Source of the DNA: Rhipidocladum racemiflorum
Taxonomy: Eukaryota > Streptophyta > Magnoliopsida > Poales > Poaceae
Direction: 5' to 3'
DNA length: 64,000 bases
Assembly (NCBI GenBank): GCA_036346355.1
Contig: CM070580.1
Coordinates: 63,814,854 to 63,878,853 of the forward strand
The position numbers and the translations under genes were made by a program. Position 1 is the first letter of the stretch, and the number at the start of each line of letters is the position of its first letter. The notes below the pieces were generated by a model. That model did not search any database and was not told where the DNA came from. It was given only the letters and a program-made list of their open reading frames with translations. This document shows, piece after piece, positions 32,152 to 43,836 of this stretch.

Positions 32152-33795
32152 TGAAGGATCATTGTTTTTTGATCTATGTGTTTTTGATGATGAGTATTTG
32201 AATATTCGAAAAGATTTGAATTTGGTTTGAAGATTTGAAAAGAGCAGAAATCAGTTTGGTTATCCGAAAAAGATTTGAATTGGCGAACTCATTTTTCCCA
32301 TGTATGACAGACCAAACTCTTTGGTCTGTCATACACATGTTTTAAGTGAACTCATTGAGCCAAACTCTTTCTTTCCAAGAAACCAGTAAGTTCCACATCC
32401 ACACCGGACAAGTTTTCTTTACATGCATCGTGAATGTGTTTGCTTTAAGGTCTCGTTCGGATCATGTTGTTTTTGAAACCGAGTGTGGCACATTTGGCGC
32501 CGGACAAGATTTTTGTCCGTCGTGAACATGAATTTGAAAGCGTTTTGAACCGAGACTTTTGCATGTACGACGGACCGATTTTGGTTGTCCGTCGTAAACA
32601 TGTTTTCGCGGAATGTTTTTCTTTTGGAACCAAGAATTTTCCTTGTACAACGGACGGACTTTGTTGGTCCGTCGTGAACTATTTTCTAGGGTTTCACTTG
32701 GCATTTGCGCCGGATGGTTTTGTTGTCCGTCGTAGAATAGGATTTGCTCAATCAGGGTTTTGAGCGATTTTGAGATTGAAATTTGAATTTGATTTTGAGA
32801 TTATAAAATTTGTGATAATTTCATGATACTTGTTTTGAAGTGGACTTTATGCAATACTCGAGTGAGTATTTGCATGGATTGATGTGAGTCAGGTCGTGGA
32901 CTTGTACTCGGAATTGTTTTGTGTTTTTGATTCATGTGCAGGTGTTGCTTGAGGTCGAACATGGTCGATGACGGGACCGAGACTAGGTTCAGGAGGAGGA
33001 ACCGAGGTCGTGAAGGTCAAGGATGTCATGCGAGATGTTTGGACTAGAGAACAATGCACGTGTGGTTGAGATCGTTGCGGCTTAGCGGCGATCGAGCCGT
33101 ATGGGTGCATGCTTTGCATGTGTGTGTGCATGCAAACTTGTGTCGTGTGTATGCAGGTCTACGAGTCGGTCAAGGACACGGCAGAGCCACCGATTCGCAG
33201 GTTGTCCGAGAGATGTCGGAGCAAGCTGTCCGATGCGTTATCCGAGAGGTTTTAATTTGGATGGTTGCTGTCCGGTTTTACATGAATACTGATTGTTTGA
33301 TTCGAATACAAGATGGAAGCGGTGGCTGTGGATTCCTTTAAATAGAGGGTTCTAGGGGCTTAGAACTCATTCAATCCAACGCAAAAGGGCAAGAAGCAAA
33401 AGGTGCCTACAACAAAGAAAAGCTTTTGTGCTCTCTTTAGTTTGTTTAGGGTTTTCTAATCTTGTGAGATTAGAGATTTCGTTTAGGGTTTTCTAATCAT
33501 TGAAGATTAGAAGATTTTTGGTGTCATTCTGTTGAAGATGGCTTTGGAATAAAAGGATAAGTTTATGCAATATTCTCTTATTTTTTTTTTTTGCTTTGAT
33601 CTTGATTAGAAGGTTTGTTCGATTTTTGATAGAACTAATTTTTTGTTCGACTTGTCTCGCTAATTAATCCAGGGTTTTTGATCTCCACGATTTTAGATTT
33701 TCTCCCTCTATTTAGGGGTCGTTTATTTTAAAAAATTAGTTGAATTTTATTCGGCATCTATTCACCCCCCCTCTAGCTGCCTACTCGGTCCTACA
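32152..33795 (+). mobile_element. 3' LTR of SIRE element 2 (1644 bp)
   Basis: Near-identical to 24980-26626, with the same ends and the stem-loop series at 32302-32735. It is followed by the TSD copy TAACG. Confidence 0.95.
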
Positions 33796-34106
33796 TAACG
33801 GAACACCGTGCTCTCCAACTCTCTGGCGTAGATACGGGTAATGTGCCGCATTGCTCGTCGTGATACTTCTTGGATACCCATCTGCATTGTAGACCTCCTG
33901 GCAGTGCAGTGTATCGGGCGATTGCCTGAGCCCTTCTTCCTAGCAGGCACCACAATCTTCACGTCGCAAGCCTTGATCAATCCTGCTTGTCTGATCACTT
34001 CCACTTGGTATTGTGGCTTCTCAAAGTCTCCGAGAGTTTGTAGCATACGCCAAAGTTCCGCGGCGTGACCAACCTCCAGATCGACGTAGTTGAACTCTCC
34101 CTCCAT
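33796..34106 (-). pseudogene. Leader ORF of the Tekay-type element, N-terminal part
   Basis: The frame starts at 34106 (MEGEFNYVDLEVGHAAELWR), about 200 bp after the primer-binding site and far upstream of gag. It reads on to the copia insertion point, and the same frame resumes at 24974 across the insertion. It has a basic middle section (PARKKGSGNRPIHCTARRST) and no recognised domain. The start is chosen as the first ATG in this frame. Together the two parts would make roughly 240 codons with one stop. Confidence 0.55.
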
Positions 34107-34306
34107 CTGTCACAAGAGTGCTCACGTAAGAACTCGAAATTTTTAAATCGTGACAAGGTAAGGAAAAATTCAGCAAGAGGCAAGAAAAGAGAGAAGGGGA
34201 TAAGTCGAGATATCATTTCTTATCTTGACAACCTTTTAGCTTTTAGAAAATAGGTTTTAACCTCTGTACGACCATTCTAGCTAGGGTTGAGCCTACGGTC
34301 AGTATG

Positions 34307-34318
34307 GCTCTGATACCA
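34307..34318 (-). other. Primer-binding site of the Tekay-type element
   Basis: The minus strand reads TGGTATCAGAGC a few bases after the 5' LTR end (34323), complementary to tRNA-iMet. Confidence 0.9.
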
Positions 34319-34322
34319 CCTC

Positions 34323-37300
34323 TGTCGGGACCCGAATTTGCAAATCTGGACCCTCTGTGTATTCAGCACTAGTCCAGAACGCAGCTTAGTGCACACGATC
34401 TTAACATCGGTAAATATCACAATCATACCACTCGATACTAATAAAGTACTTTAATTAAATAGTCAAATCGGTTACTCGACCTTATGGTCAAGTTACAAAT
34501 ATACGCACGCAGGCGAAACTTATTAAGAGAGAAATAATAGCAGCGGAAAAAATAAGATAACCGTGGCGCCATCCAAGATACCACAGTAACCGATCGGGCT
34601 CGCTCCTAAGTAGAGCGGTTCCTCGTGGAGCTCCTCCTCCAAAGCTGGTGTAGTCTCCTCTTCAAGCGGTGTTTTATTGTGGCAAGGGTGAGTACTTGGT
34701 ACTCGGCAAGTCATGCCTGTAATGCAGCTAATATACTACATGCATGGCTTCGTACAATGGAATAGTTCAAGGTTTATTTGCAGTAACAGCATTTGACAAG
34801 TATCATAAGTAGATTCGAAAGCAGTAGAAACAAGTATAGCATAAATAACTTTTCAAAGAGTCTAATAAACATCTTTTCCATCCTAATCCACATTTCCATC
34901 AACATCATTATTAATCCAACCTTACACAAAGGGTGTAGTTGACCTCCTGAGGTCCCACAGGTACGTTATTAGCAACTTAATCAACTAGGTCCGTCCCATT
35001 ACAGACATGTGGTTGCACGCTTGACTCAGTTCAAAGGCTTGCAAGGTTAAGTCCTTAGGGTGACCAGGGCAAGACTACCCGAAGAACCAAAACAACATTC
35101 CCAATGCCACAACTGGCCCACCTGATCATTCTTGCCACATGCCCCGGTCGAAAACTATTTATCAAACCCCAGTTGATTACCATGCACCACGTGCCATCAA
35201 CATCACATGATACCTTTCCAAAACAGGTTCCATATATCATTAAGTCAATATTAACATTTGATTATCCAAATCTTGTCATGAGCACGTAGCAGGTCTAAGC
35301 AATATACTACAACGGTCTAAACCCATGTTGGCAATTTTAGTAATGTCCAACTAGTAATCCACAACTAGGGTGACAAGGGGTCATGGCACATATTTAAGTA
35401 ATCAAGGTGTCATCTGACAAATTGGTATTTATCTAATTCCCCATATTTAAATAAAGTATTTTCTAATTGAACTAGCATGCAATAAGTTAAATCAAAATAA
35501 GTTTCAAAATAGGATCAACATGGTCAAAGCACAACTTGCCTTCAAAAAGTACTTGTTCTTGGTCTTGAGTTGGATCTGAGTCGATACTTCTCCTTGAATC
35601 CTTAGGCACTTCAACGTCTACTCGTAACGCGTGCAAATAGCAACAAATGAATAAAACAGAAGACCAAAAGTGTCCAAACATCCAAATAAAATCCATAAAC
35701 ATAGAGAACATAATTTTATGAATTTTTAGAAACTGGAATCGCTCAATTCGGAGTTAAAACACAAAAGTTATGATTATTTAAAGTTTAAATAATCAATTAA
35801 ATAATATTACAGAGGAAAACTTTAGTCCAAAAATTAAATAAAATTCATAATTAGGTAGATCTCAATTTTATACAAATTTAGAAGTTTGAATCACTCAAAT
35901 CGGAGTTGAAACGCAAAAGTTATAAGCGTTTGAAGTTTGAAACAAAATCTGAAATCATTATTTTGAATTAATAAATCATTTTCTTTTTCGGAAATTAATT
36001 ATTGCGTCAGCCTGGACACGTGTCGGTCTCTGATTGGTCCGCTGACGTCATCACCGAACGGATCCCGTGATGATGTCATGCTGACGTCAGCATGACACGT
36101 GGCACCACTCAGGTGCTGCCACGTGTCCGGTCCATGGACTGGGTCCACGGTGGATCCGGTTCATAGCGCACGGTCGCTGACATGCGGGTCCCGCATGTCG
36201 GCGGCTGCCTGCCTGCCGGCTCGGCCGCTGGCATGCGGGCCCGGCGTGTCAGCGGCTCACGTGCGCACGCACGGAGCGGCTCCATGCGTGTACGTGGCAC
36301 GCGGCGATTGGCTCGGGTTCGATGCGATCTGACCGTTCGTTCAAATTTCAACGGCTTGGATCAATCCCACGTTGCGGCGAGCACCGGGGACGTGGCATGA
36401 TCCGGGCTAAGACACGTGGGTGCATCCTCACCCTCGAATCCCGATTGGACGGCGGCTAACAAAACCCTCGCGTTAAACGTGATCCAATCCGAACCGTTAA
36501 TTCTAGATCTAACGGCCCAAAGTGCATCTAAGCCTCTACGGGAAAAAGGAAAACGTGGCCTCACCTCGAGCGTCGGATGGAGATCGGACGGCGGACAGGC
36601 TTCGCGTGGTCGCGGCGGCGCTGGTTGACGAGGTCTGGCCGGACTTGAGGACGATGACACTCGGGACAGCGCCACGGAGCAGATCCGGCGAAGGGAGGGG
36701 TCGAGGTCGGTGCGTCTCGGTCCGGGGATCACGGATCGGGGCTTGGGTGCGGCGGAGGTGGCTCAACGGCGGCGGTAGCTGACCAAAACCCGCGGCGGCG
36801 CAAAGCAACTTCAGCGAGGAATCGCGGGCACGGCGGAACGCGGTAGGAGGTGGCGGCTGGGGCAAATTGTGCGCAGGGCAAGGGCGAACCTCGGGGCTGC
36901 TCCCGGGCATTAAATAGCCCCGGCGTTTGCGCGGAAATCGGAACCCTAGCCGTGTCCCGCTCGGTCACGGCGGAACTCTCCGGCTCGGATTCGGACGAGG
37001 ACGACGACCGGATGCCGTCCACGTGTCCCGCATCGGACGGTCCACGCGCTCACGCGACGCGGCGCACGCACGGCCGTTGGATCTAGATCCAACGGTCGGG
37101 GTCTAGGGTTAGAGTTGGGTTTGGGCGACGCGGTTCGACCGAATCAAAAGGCTCGGTCGGGTTCGGGTCGGACTCGAGTCCGACTCGGGCCCGAGGAACA
37201 GTAAAACCCGGTCCGGAATTTTCCAGCGATTAAATATTTAAAATAATTCCCAGTAATTCATTTAATTCAAGAAAAATAGCAAAATACTCAGAAAAATCCC

Positions 37301-37518
37301 AGAAAAATTATGGAAAATACTTTGGGGCATTTTGGACTCAAATAAAATATTTCCAACAAAATTTTATTTGCAAAGTTAAATTCTTTAATTATTTTAAAAT
37401 GGAATGAATTCAAATAAATTCCAAATAAATCCAAATAAATTCCAGAAAATTCCCAAAAATTCACCAAAGTGCCAATTCACACAAGAAATTAAGAAAAGCA
37501 AAATTTTGGGGTGTTACA
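34323..37518 (-). mobile_element. 5' LTR of the Tekay-type element (3196 bp)
   Basis: Same ends as the 3' LTR (TGTAACACCCC...CCCGACA on the minus strand). About 314 bp present in the 3' LTR (around 16884-17197) are missing at about 34921, with AACC microhomology at the junction. It has the bZIP-type palindrome at 36077-36094, the TATA-like box near 36910-36919 and one CCGTTGGATCT palindrome at 37074-37095. Confidence 0.93.
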
Positions 37519-37523
37519 CTGCT

Positions 37524-37993
37524 AGTCAGATTTTTTGCAAATCAGCCGATGCCCGCGGGACCTCGACCAGCTCACAACTCTCCTTGTCGCATTGGAAAGA
37601 TTGCCGCACATCTCCTCGGATTGTAATGACTCCCTTGGGTCCTGGCATCTTTAGCATTGAGTAGGTGTAGTGCGGAACCACCATGAACTTTGCTAAACCA
37701 GGTCTTCCCAAGATAACATGGTACGCCGTCTCGAAATCAGCTACTTCAAAGTTCATGTGCTCCGTCCTGTAGTTGTCTTTCATGCCGAACGTGACGGGCA
37801 AAACAATCTGCCTGAGTGGCACAGAGGACGTCCCAGGAATCACTCCATGGAAGGGTGATGAGCATTGTTTGAGCTTGGTCCGTGGTATCCTCATGTCATC
37901 GAGGGTTTTGGCAAACAGGATATTAAGCCCACTACCTCCATCGATCAACACCCTCTTGAGTTTTATGCTACGGATGACTGGATCCAGCACCAA
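37524..37993 (-). pseudogene. Tat-lineage gypsy protease
   Basis: The frame of 155 codons has the retropepsin-like active site RVLIDGGSGLNILF (D18-G19-G20-S21; D-G-G-S wording is usual in Tat elements) and the second protease motif YHVILGRPGLAKF. It stops at 37526, just before the Tekay insertion. The linker to RT resumes at 16281 in the same frame after one TSD copy is removed, apart from that stop. Confidence 0.85.
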
Positions 37994-38059
37994 AGGATAC
38001 CTTCCTGGGAGAGGTATGTGGTCGGGGTGATCTGAGCGGTCAAAGGTGATGGGGGCTTC

Positions 38060-39880
38060 TGGCCACTTTAGATACTGGGGGGTTGCCGGTGCGATTGCAT
38101 TGATGTCCTGAGTGGTAAGCTTTTGCTTCCGCTTGGACTCATATGCGCCTGAGCCCCCGAATATGAAGTTGAGCTCTTATTCGATTTCTGGGAACTCGTC
38201 TTCAGCTGTGAGGCCATCTTTCTTCCTAGCTTCCTTCTTATCTTTGGGTTCTGGTTTTCCCATGCGAATCTTTTTAGAGTGAAGCAATCTTTTGCCGCAT
38301 GCCTTCCTTTTGGATGGAAAGGGCATTGAGCATTCATTACTTCGTCGCACTCTTTGTTCTGGGGAGCTCTCGTTCTTCCGTACTCGGCTGTAGCAACCAG
38401 ATCCTCGCCCCTTCGCTTTTTCTCCTTTTGCTTTGGAGGTTCGGTATGATCTTTTTGTCCTTTTGGTGAGGTCGATCCTCTCGGCATTCTGTTAACGCAT
38501 CCGACGTGGTGGCATAGCGATCAGCTAAGGCGAACATGTCCCTAGCCGTGGTTGGGGGCTTTCGGGACATCTTCTTGATGAGATCGGGATCACTGACACC
38601 TTTTTGGAAGGCCGCGATGACGACTGCATCTGAGACATCTCGGACAGTATTCTTTTTCTGCGTGAATCGCCGGATGAACTCTCTCAGGGATTCATTTTTC
38701 TTCTAATGGAGCTGGTATAGGTCCCAGGGGGTTCCAGGCTTCTCGAAAGTGCCCTGAAAATTCATGATGAACTGGTCACAAAGGTCTCCCCAGGAGTCGA
38801 TGGAATCTCTTGGAAGCCCTGTAAGCCATGCTTGAGCCGAAGGGGCCAACATGACCAGCAGATAATTTGCGAGCACGTTGCGATCACCTCCGGCCGCTTT
38901 GACTGCTAGGGAGTAAACCTACAGCCAAGCTTCCGGGTCTCTTTTCCCGTCAAATTTGGTAATGCCTTTCGGATTAAAACCGTCCGTCCATTGCACTCGG
39001 TGGAGGCAAGCAGTGAATGCCCTGATCCCGTCGATGAGGTCTTCGTTGCGCCGAGCATGGCGGCGATGCGGCGAAGGAACCACTTGGCGATCTTCATCCT
39101 GGAGTGGACTGCGTTGGCCTTTGCAATGGCTGTGGTCGGAGGTCTGATCTCAAGGATGCTGACTGTTATATTCACGGTTAATGCCAAAGCGTTCGTGGTC
39201 ATCATCCCAGTGGCGCTGCTCATCATCCTCCCGCTCTCGTCTCCTATCATTGAGGTCTTGGTGAAGGTCTCGGTGGATGGTGGAACATACGTCCCTTTCG
39301 TAGGGAGACTTGTGTCGACTACTTCTTGTCCGATTGCTATCCGTGTGAGTTTCTTCTCCTGCATGCGGAAGCTTCGTCGTTTTGCCCTGCTGGTTGTGCT
39401 GAATCGCCGCAGCCATCACCATGGCTTTGACCTGTGCCATGATCGGCGCAACTGGGCTGTAGGATTCGATCATGGGTTCCAAGGTATCAATGAGTGTCTT
39501 GGTAGCCATGATGTTTTGCTGTGGAGTTTGGAAAACCGACTGGTTCCTGCTCTGGCATGCAAGATATCGTCGTTGACGTTGCGTGCCCGATTTTGAAGTG
39601 ACCGGACGCGATCGTCTGGATCTTCATGCTGGGCGAGCTCCGTCTCGGTCTCACCAGGTCCCCGTCGATTCTGTGATTCGGGAAGAGTGCTTCCGATCAC
39701 GTTTACTGAATGGAAATTGGGGAAGTTCTCAGATCGAATCTGATCTAAGTTCGAATGGATGAGGGCGCCATGTTTGTTGACGACGAAGTGCAGACTTCCA
39801 AAGCAAAAACCCTGGCCTGGAGCGAAAGTGATGCCATCTTTGAACACCATCGAAATCACTTGAATTGATCTTCGCGCTGC
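38060..39880 (-). pseudogene. Tat-lineage gypsy gag, broken
   Basis: Frames 39985-39470 and 39509-39150 hold the gag N-terminal, charge-rich part (RDLHQDLNDRRREREDDEQR). The capsid-like domain follows at about 39150-38500 in changing frames (AWLTGLPRDSIDSWGDLCDQ near 38840; NESLREFIRRFTQKKNTVRD near 38670), with a TAG stop at 38703-38705. The frame 38570-38337 has MSRKPPTTARDMFALADRYA. 38487-38068 covers the Tat-type zinc-binding motif CPFHPKGRHAAKDC. Order and motifs are those of a Tat gag; several lesions make it non-functional. Confidence 0.8.
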
Positions 39881-39899
39881 CCCTACCTGGCACGCCAAC
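39881..39899 (-). other. Primer-binding site region of the Tat element
   Basis: The minus strand reads GTTGGCGTGCCAGGTAGGG directly after the LTR end. This wording is typical after the 5' LTR of grass Tat-type elements. It is not the Met type; I do not assign the tRNA. Confidence 0.65.
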
Positions 39900-40392
39900 T
39901 GTCGACGTTTTATGTCGGTCATAATCTTAAGGCGGTGTGAATTTGTGGGGCAAGGCGCTGGATCAGGATCTCGATGGTAACACAAGACAAGGAGTTATAC
40001 AGGTTCAGGCCCTCAGCAGTGGAGGTAATACCCTAGTCCTGTGCTCTGGGATTATGTGTTCCTGTGTCTTCTTGTCTCGTCCCTTCCCTTCCCTTATATA
40101 TAGGAAGGAGGGTGGAGTCCAACTCGGTTACGATTGTATGAGTCCGAGTTGGTTACAAGTAAAGGGATCGTATCCTTCCTTATCTGGGATAGCTTCCTTT
40201 ACGGTTACAATCTTTCCATTCTAGTTACAACACAACTGGATCCACACACGCGTCCTTCCCTTGACCGGACCTCCAGAATCCACGCGCGTGCATACCCGGT
40301 CCTCATCGCCTCCACAGGATGTCTTCAGCTTTTTAGTGTTTGTTGAGTAATCAAGAGAACACAGATACAAAACAATTTTATACCGCCTGACA
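39900..40392 (-). mobile_element. 5' LTR of the Tat-lineage element (~493 bp)
   Basis: The inner end (minus strand ...CGTCGACA at 39900) is well set by the primer site. The outer end is proposed at 40392, where the minus strand begins TGTCAGGCGG. A TATA stretch (minus CTATATATAAGG, 40092-40107) followed by a purine-rich transcript start region fits an LTR promoter. The partner 3' LTR is not found near 11186, so the outer boundary and the TSD cannot be confirmed. Confidence 0.65.
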
Positions 40393-41035
40393 TGATTCTA
40401 ATAGTCTATTCATGTTAGTATGTCACTAAAGGCAGCTAACGAGAACCACCCACCAAATATACTCAGGCAATTGGCTAAGGAACCGGAGAATCTTGATGAG
40501 TCACCTCTAGAAAACATTAAAGTTATCGTTAAATATGATGACTTCACCAATATTTTTACTGGTATTGATGGCGCTGGTAAGATTCTATCAAGATATGTTG
40601 GTTTATTCTTTCCATTACTTTTGGGATTTACAGTAATAATAATATAAATGCTAATGCTGATCGTGCTTTGGTGCTTGCTAGTTCTTTTGGGCATTCTATG
40701 TCTATTACAAATTATTTGTTTAGAGTTAAGTATTCATAAAGCCGTTTCCTTCTGTCTATTACAGAACACTAATTATTTATTATTTTTCTACTGCACTATG
40801 TTCTAATATTATGTTCTTTAAATTTTAATTGGGACATGGTGTAGATAGAACTCCATGTGAGACTAGAGTATTTCGGATAAAGCTATTATTACCACACAAC
40901 TTCCCTCAGCCTCCTCCAAAAGATACCTCCTAAGCTTTTTTTTCAAAGCATTTTCACACTTTAGTTTATTTCTTCAAGTTAAGCTTTTAGTTCAAAGTCT
41001 ATGCCTGTTTGATTGATAGAGTGTTTCTTGACCAG
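40393..41035. other. Unassigned AT-rich sequence
   Basis: A 75-codon plus-strand frame (40420-40647) and a second open piece in a shifted frame look mildly coding-like (40420-40735), but no domain is recognised. It may be a decayed transposon ORF. Nothing else is supported here. Confidence 0.3.
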
Positions 41036-41452
41036 AATTAGTCGATTTTAGGGGGGGGAATAAATACATGTAGCGATTATGATTTAATAAGGTGGTTGGG
41101 CACATAAATTGCCTTGGAGCAAAGAAATCATGTAGAAGCAAACAATAGATTTGTCCATGACTCCTAGCTAGCCTAAACTACGTAGAGATCCTCCGACCAT
41201 TTATTTACAAAAAAGGACCAAATTTCACACGGCACGGTATAGAGCGTGATCCTACCTAGTACACATATACATAAGCCGGTGGGATTGTCGGCCAAGCAGG
41301 GTGCCCACGTGGCACACCATTTTTGGCAAAAAAAAACCTCCGTAAAATCCAAAATTATGTCTAGGCCCTTCCGACGGTTATTTTGCAAAAAAAAAGACCC
41401 CATAGTTCCGTAGATTCATGAACAGGTCCTCAACATTTTTTTGCAATCACAG

Positions 41453-41748
41453 ATAGGTCATTCCCCATGGTTTCGCAAATTCGGCGACGGTTCATAGCCA
41501 GCCAATTTTTTTAAAACATCATCAAGGAAACTGAAATTACTTTTTTTTTTACCTTCGCAAATTCACGAACAGGTGCTCTGTCGGTTTTTCCATAATCGCT
41601 GATGGGTCCTTCCCCCTGGTTTCGCAAATTCAGTGACGGTTCATAGCTAGCCAATTTTTTAAAAACATTATCAAGGAAACTGAAATTACTTTTTTTTACC
41701 CTCGCAAATTCACGAACAGGTGCTCTGTTGGTTTTTCCGACTGAATTC
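41453..41748. repeat. Two tandem copies of a 149-bp unit
   Basis: The unit starts at 41453 and 41602 and includes TGGTTTCGCAAATTC, GACGGTTCATAGC, AAGGAAACTGAAATTAC and CACGAACAGGTGCTCTG in the same order. The copies differ at a modest number of positions. Confidence 0.85.
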
Positions 41749-41759
41749 AGTTAAAAGCC

Positions 41760-42165
41760 CATTTGCACCGAACCAAGATGAGTTGGTCCGTCGTACATAT
41801 GACTAGGGAAAAAATCAGTCCGTCATGAAACAATGAAGAGCATGTTTGCACCGGACCCAAAAACATAGTCCGTCGTGGATGGCAGACTTACTGGTTTTGA
41901 TTCGAGAAGAAATTAGATTCAACAACAAGTTCCAGTAAGTTTCACATTTATGCCGAACCGAAAAGATCGGTCCATCGTGAGCTTAAAAACTTGGTCCGTC
42001 GTGAACAACACACACTCGGTTAGGTTTCCAAAAGACTTATTCACTGCGTCGAACCGAAAAACTTGGTCCAGCGTGAACGGTGTGCGCTCGATAAGGGTTC
42101 AGAACAAAAGGCTTTTGCGCCGGACTGATATGAGTTGGTCCGGCATGAAAGTATTTTTGCTGAAC
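41760..42165. repeat. Cluster of GGAC...GTCCGTCGTGAA modules
   Basis: Modules such as CACCGGACCCAAAAACATAG followed by TCCGTCGTGG, and GAACCGAAAAGATCGGTCCA followed by TCGTGAG, recur roughly every 60-110 bp. They match the stem-loop modules in the SIRE element 2 LTRs. Confidence 0.65.
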
Positions 42166-42482
42166 TTAAGTAAAGACTAAAATTCTTTTACTTTTGAGGG
42201 AAAAGGAATAAAAGACCTTTGCTCCAAGAGATCTTTAAAGATTTAGCTTATGAACCAAGGTACTGTATTTGTGCATAGTCCCTCTTTATAGTACAGCTAA
42301 ACTAAAATACATCTAACTACATGACTTGAATCATTTCCCAAGTCAAAACTAGTAAAAAAGAGACCTTAACCTTTGTCCTTCCTCTAAAAAATCTTCACTT
42401 CATCAAGGGTACACAAGTTGATCATCAACACCAAAACCTAAAAACACTACTAAAAAGATATTAGGGGGCCTAGATGCTTTCA

Positions 42483-43213
42483 TGCTTCACTAGGCCTAAC
42501 TCTCTATATCGTTTTGTGTGCGTTAATTTCAAAAATTTGTATTTAAAGAGATGTTTGAGCATGAGGGTTCTCTAATGGTCTTGTAGCTTCCCAACGTGTT
42601 GACTAGGTTGAACTGTACTATACCCATTTGTTCTTTAGGTTGGCTTTGCTTCTAGTCTTGAAATTATGCTAAGTGTTGCTATCATTGAAATCATGTAAAA
42701 GTAACATAACTTCTTTTGAGCTAGTTAGCAAAAATTGAAATATGCATTTAGATATGACTTAAGATGGCATAATCTAAACTTGAGTAGCTTGGTGTCATAC
42801 TTTGTCTAAGTGGTCACTTGCATAATCTTCAAAGCTCTTCTAGGTTGCATTTCATCCAAAAATTGCTCTCTTGATGCCAAAAGGGGGAGAGAACATAGAA
42901 AAGGCATCTTAGAGGGAAGAAAATTTTAAAAAAATGTTTTCTCATGATCATGCTGAACAATTGTCCTTGTTTTTGGATCATGAGTAATATTGAGCTTTTT
43001 GAGAGATTTCTTTATTTTTGGAGCTCTTGTCGAAAAATTATTTTTCTTTTGTTGAGCTCTGAAAATCTTCTCATCTATTTGGTCATAAGCTTACTTTCTC
43101 TTTTAATTGGACCAAATATGATTTTTGCAATCAAATTTCTTTTCTTCTTTGATTTTCAAACTCTAATTTATGCCTTTTGTCTGATTTGTCAATATACCCA
43201 TCAAGAGGGAGAT
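42483..43213 (+). other. 3' spacer and polypurine tract of SIRE element 3
   Basis: AT-rich non-coding sequence with AAAAGGGGGAGAG (about 42880) and AAGAGGGAGA (43203-43212) before an LTR start at 43214. This is the same two-tract layout as SIRE element 2. No pol coding remains upstream, so the element is truncated. Confidence 0.6.
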
Positions 43214-43836
43214 TGAAAGACCATGTGGAGGTCCATCCATATTTGTGATGAGTAGTTGACTTTATTTGAGCAAGATGTACTTAGGTTTGAGTTTGATTTG
43301 AATTGGAATTCAAAAGGAAGCAATTTGAGTTGTTTACTTCAGGCGTCACTACCGGCCTTGTGGAGGCAGTAGTACCGACTATATGAATTATATAAGATTT
43401 TATGATGATTATTGCATATTATTGTTGGACAATGCTATGTGATGGGTTTCCTTGTTTTTGATGATTGCAGGGCTTCAAATTGTGGTCATGGTGAGGCAAA
43501 CAATGGTCGAGATTAGGCAAGGTGCGTTGGAGGTCCAGATGGCTGAGGATCGCCGGAAGATGGCCGGAGATAAAACCGGAGCAAGTCAATGGAGGCAAGG
43601 GAATAGTGGAGATGCTAGCTTAACATTGCTCAGATCAAGCAGAGCTATTGGATCGCGGGTCTAGAATATAGAGTAGTGGTTAAGTCTAGTCTGCTTTGAG
43701 AAATGTGCAAAACCCGTTATGTTATTGGGTTTTGGGTTAGCCCAATGGGTAAGTGTGTGGGATCAAATCCTGGTCCTTGGAGGGTAGCTTAGGATAGAAA
43801 CAACTCATCCAAGGGTGGAGGATGACCCATGGACAC

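Larger units (their letters stand above)
24980..33795 (+). mobile_element. SIRE-type copia element 2, full length (8.8 kb), nested in Tekay element
   Basis: It is bounded by LTRs TGAAGGATCATTG...GTCCTACA at 24980-26626 and 32152-33795, and flanked by a 5-bp target duplication TAACG (24975-24979 and 33796-33800). The order is 5' LTR, Met primer site, gag, protease, integrase, RT, RNase H, 1.2 kb spacer, polypurine tract, 3' LTR. The copia order (integrase before RT), gag start and long 3' spacer fit the SIRE/Opie group. It is about 8.8 kb, normal for the group. Frameshifts run through gag and pol. It inserted into the leader ORF of the Tekay element. Confidence 0.95.
16282..37518 (-). mobile_element. 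Tekay-type Ty3/gypsy chromovirus, nested inside Tat element
   Basis: This is a complete insertion on the minus strand bounded by TGTCGGGACCC...GGGGTGTTACA and flanked by a 5-bp target duplication CTGCT (16277-16281 and 37519-37523). The order on the minus strand is: 5' LTR, Met-type primer site, an extra leader ORF, gag, protease, RT, RNase H, integrase with chromodomain, polypurine tract, 3' LTR. LTRs of 3.2-3.5 kb, the Met primer site and the C-terminal chromodomain fit the Tekay clade. A full-length copia element (24980-33795) interrupts the leader ORF. All coding domains carry lesions. Confidence 0.93.
41036..42482 (-). mobile_element. Decayed SIRE-type LTR (element 4), minus orientation
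   Basis: On the minus strand it would begin TGAAAGCATCTAGGCC at 42482, a start known from grass Opie/Ji-type LTRs, and run to a CCCCCCCC tract near 41060 that resembles the LTR-end tract of element 2. It contains five or six copies of the CCGGAC...GTCCGTCGTGAA inverted modules seen in element 2's LTRs. No primer site or TSD is found. Boundaries are approximate. Confidence 0.45.
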
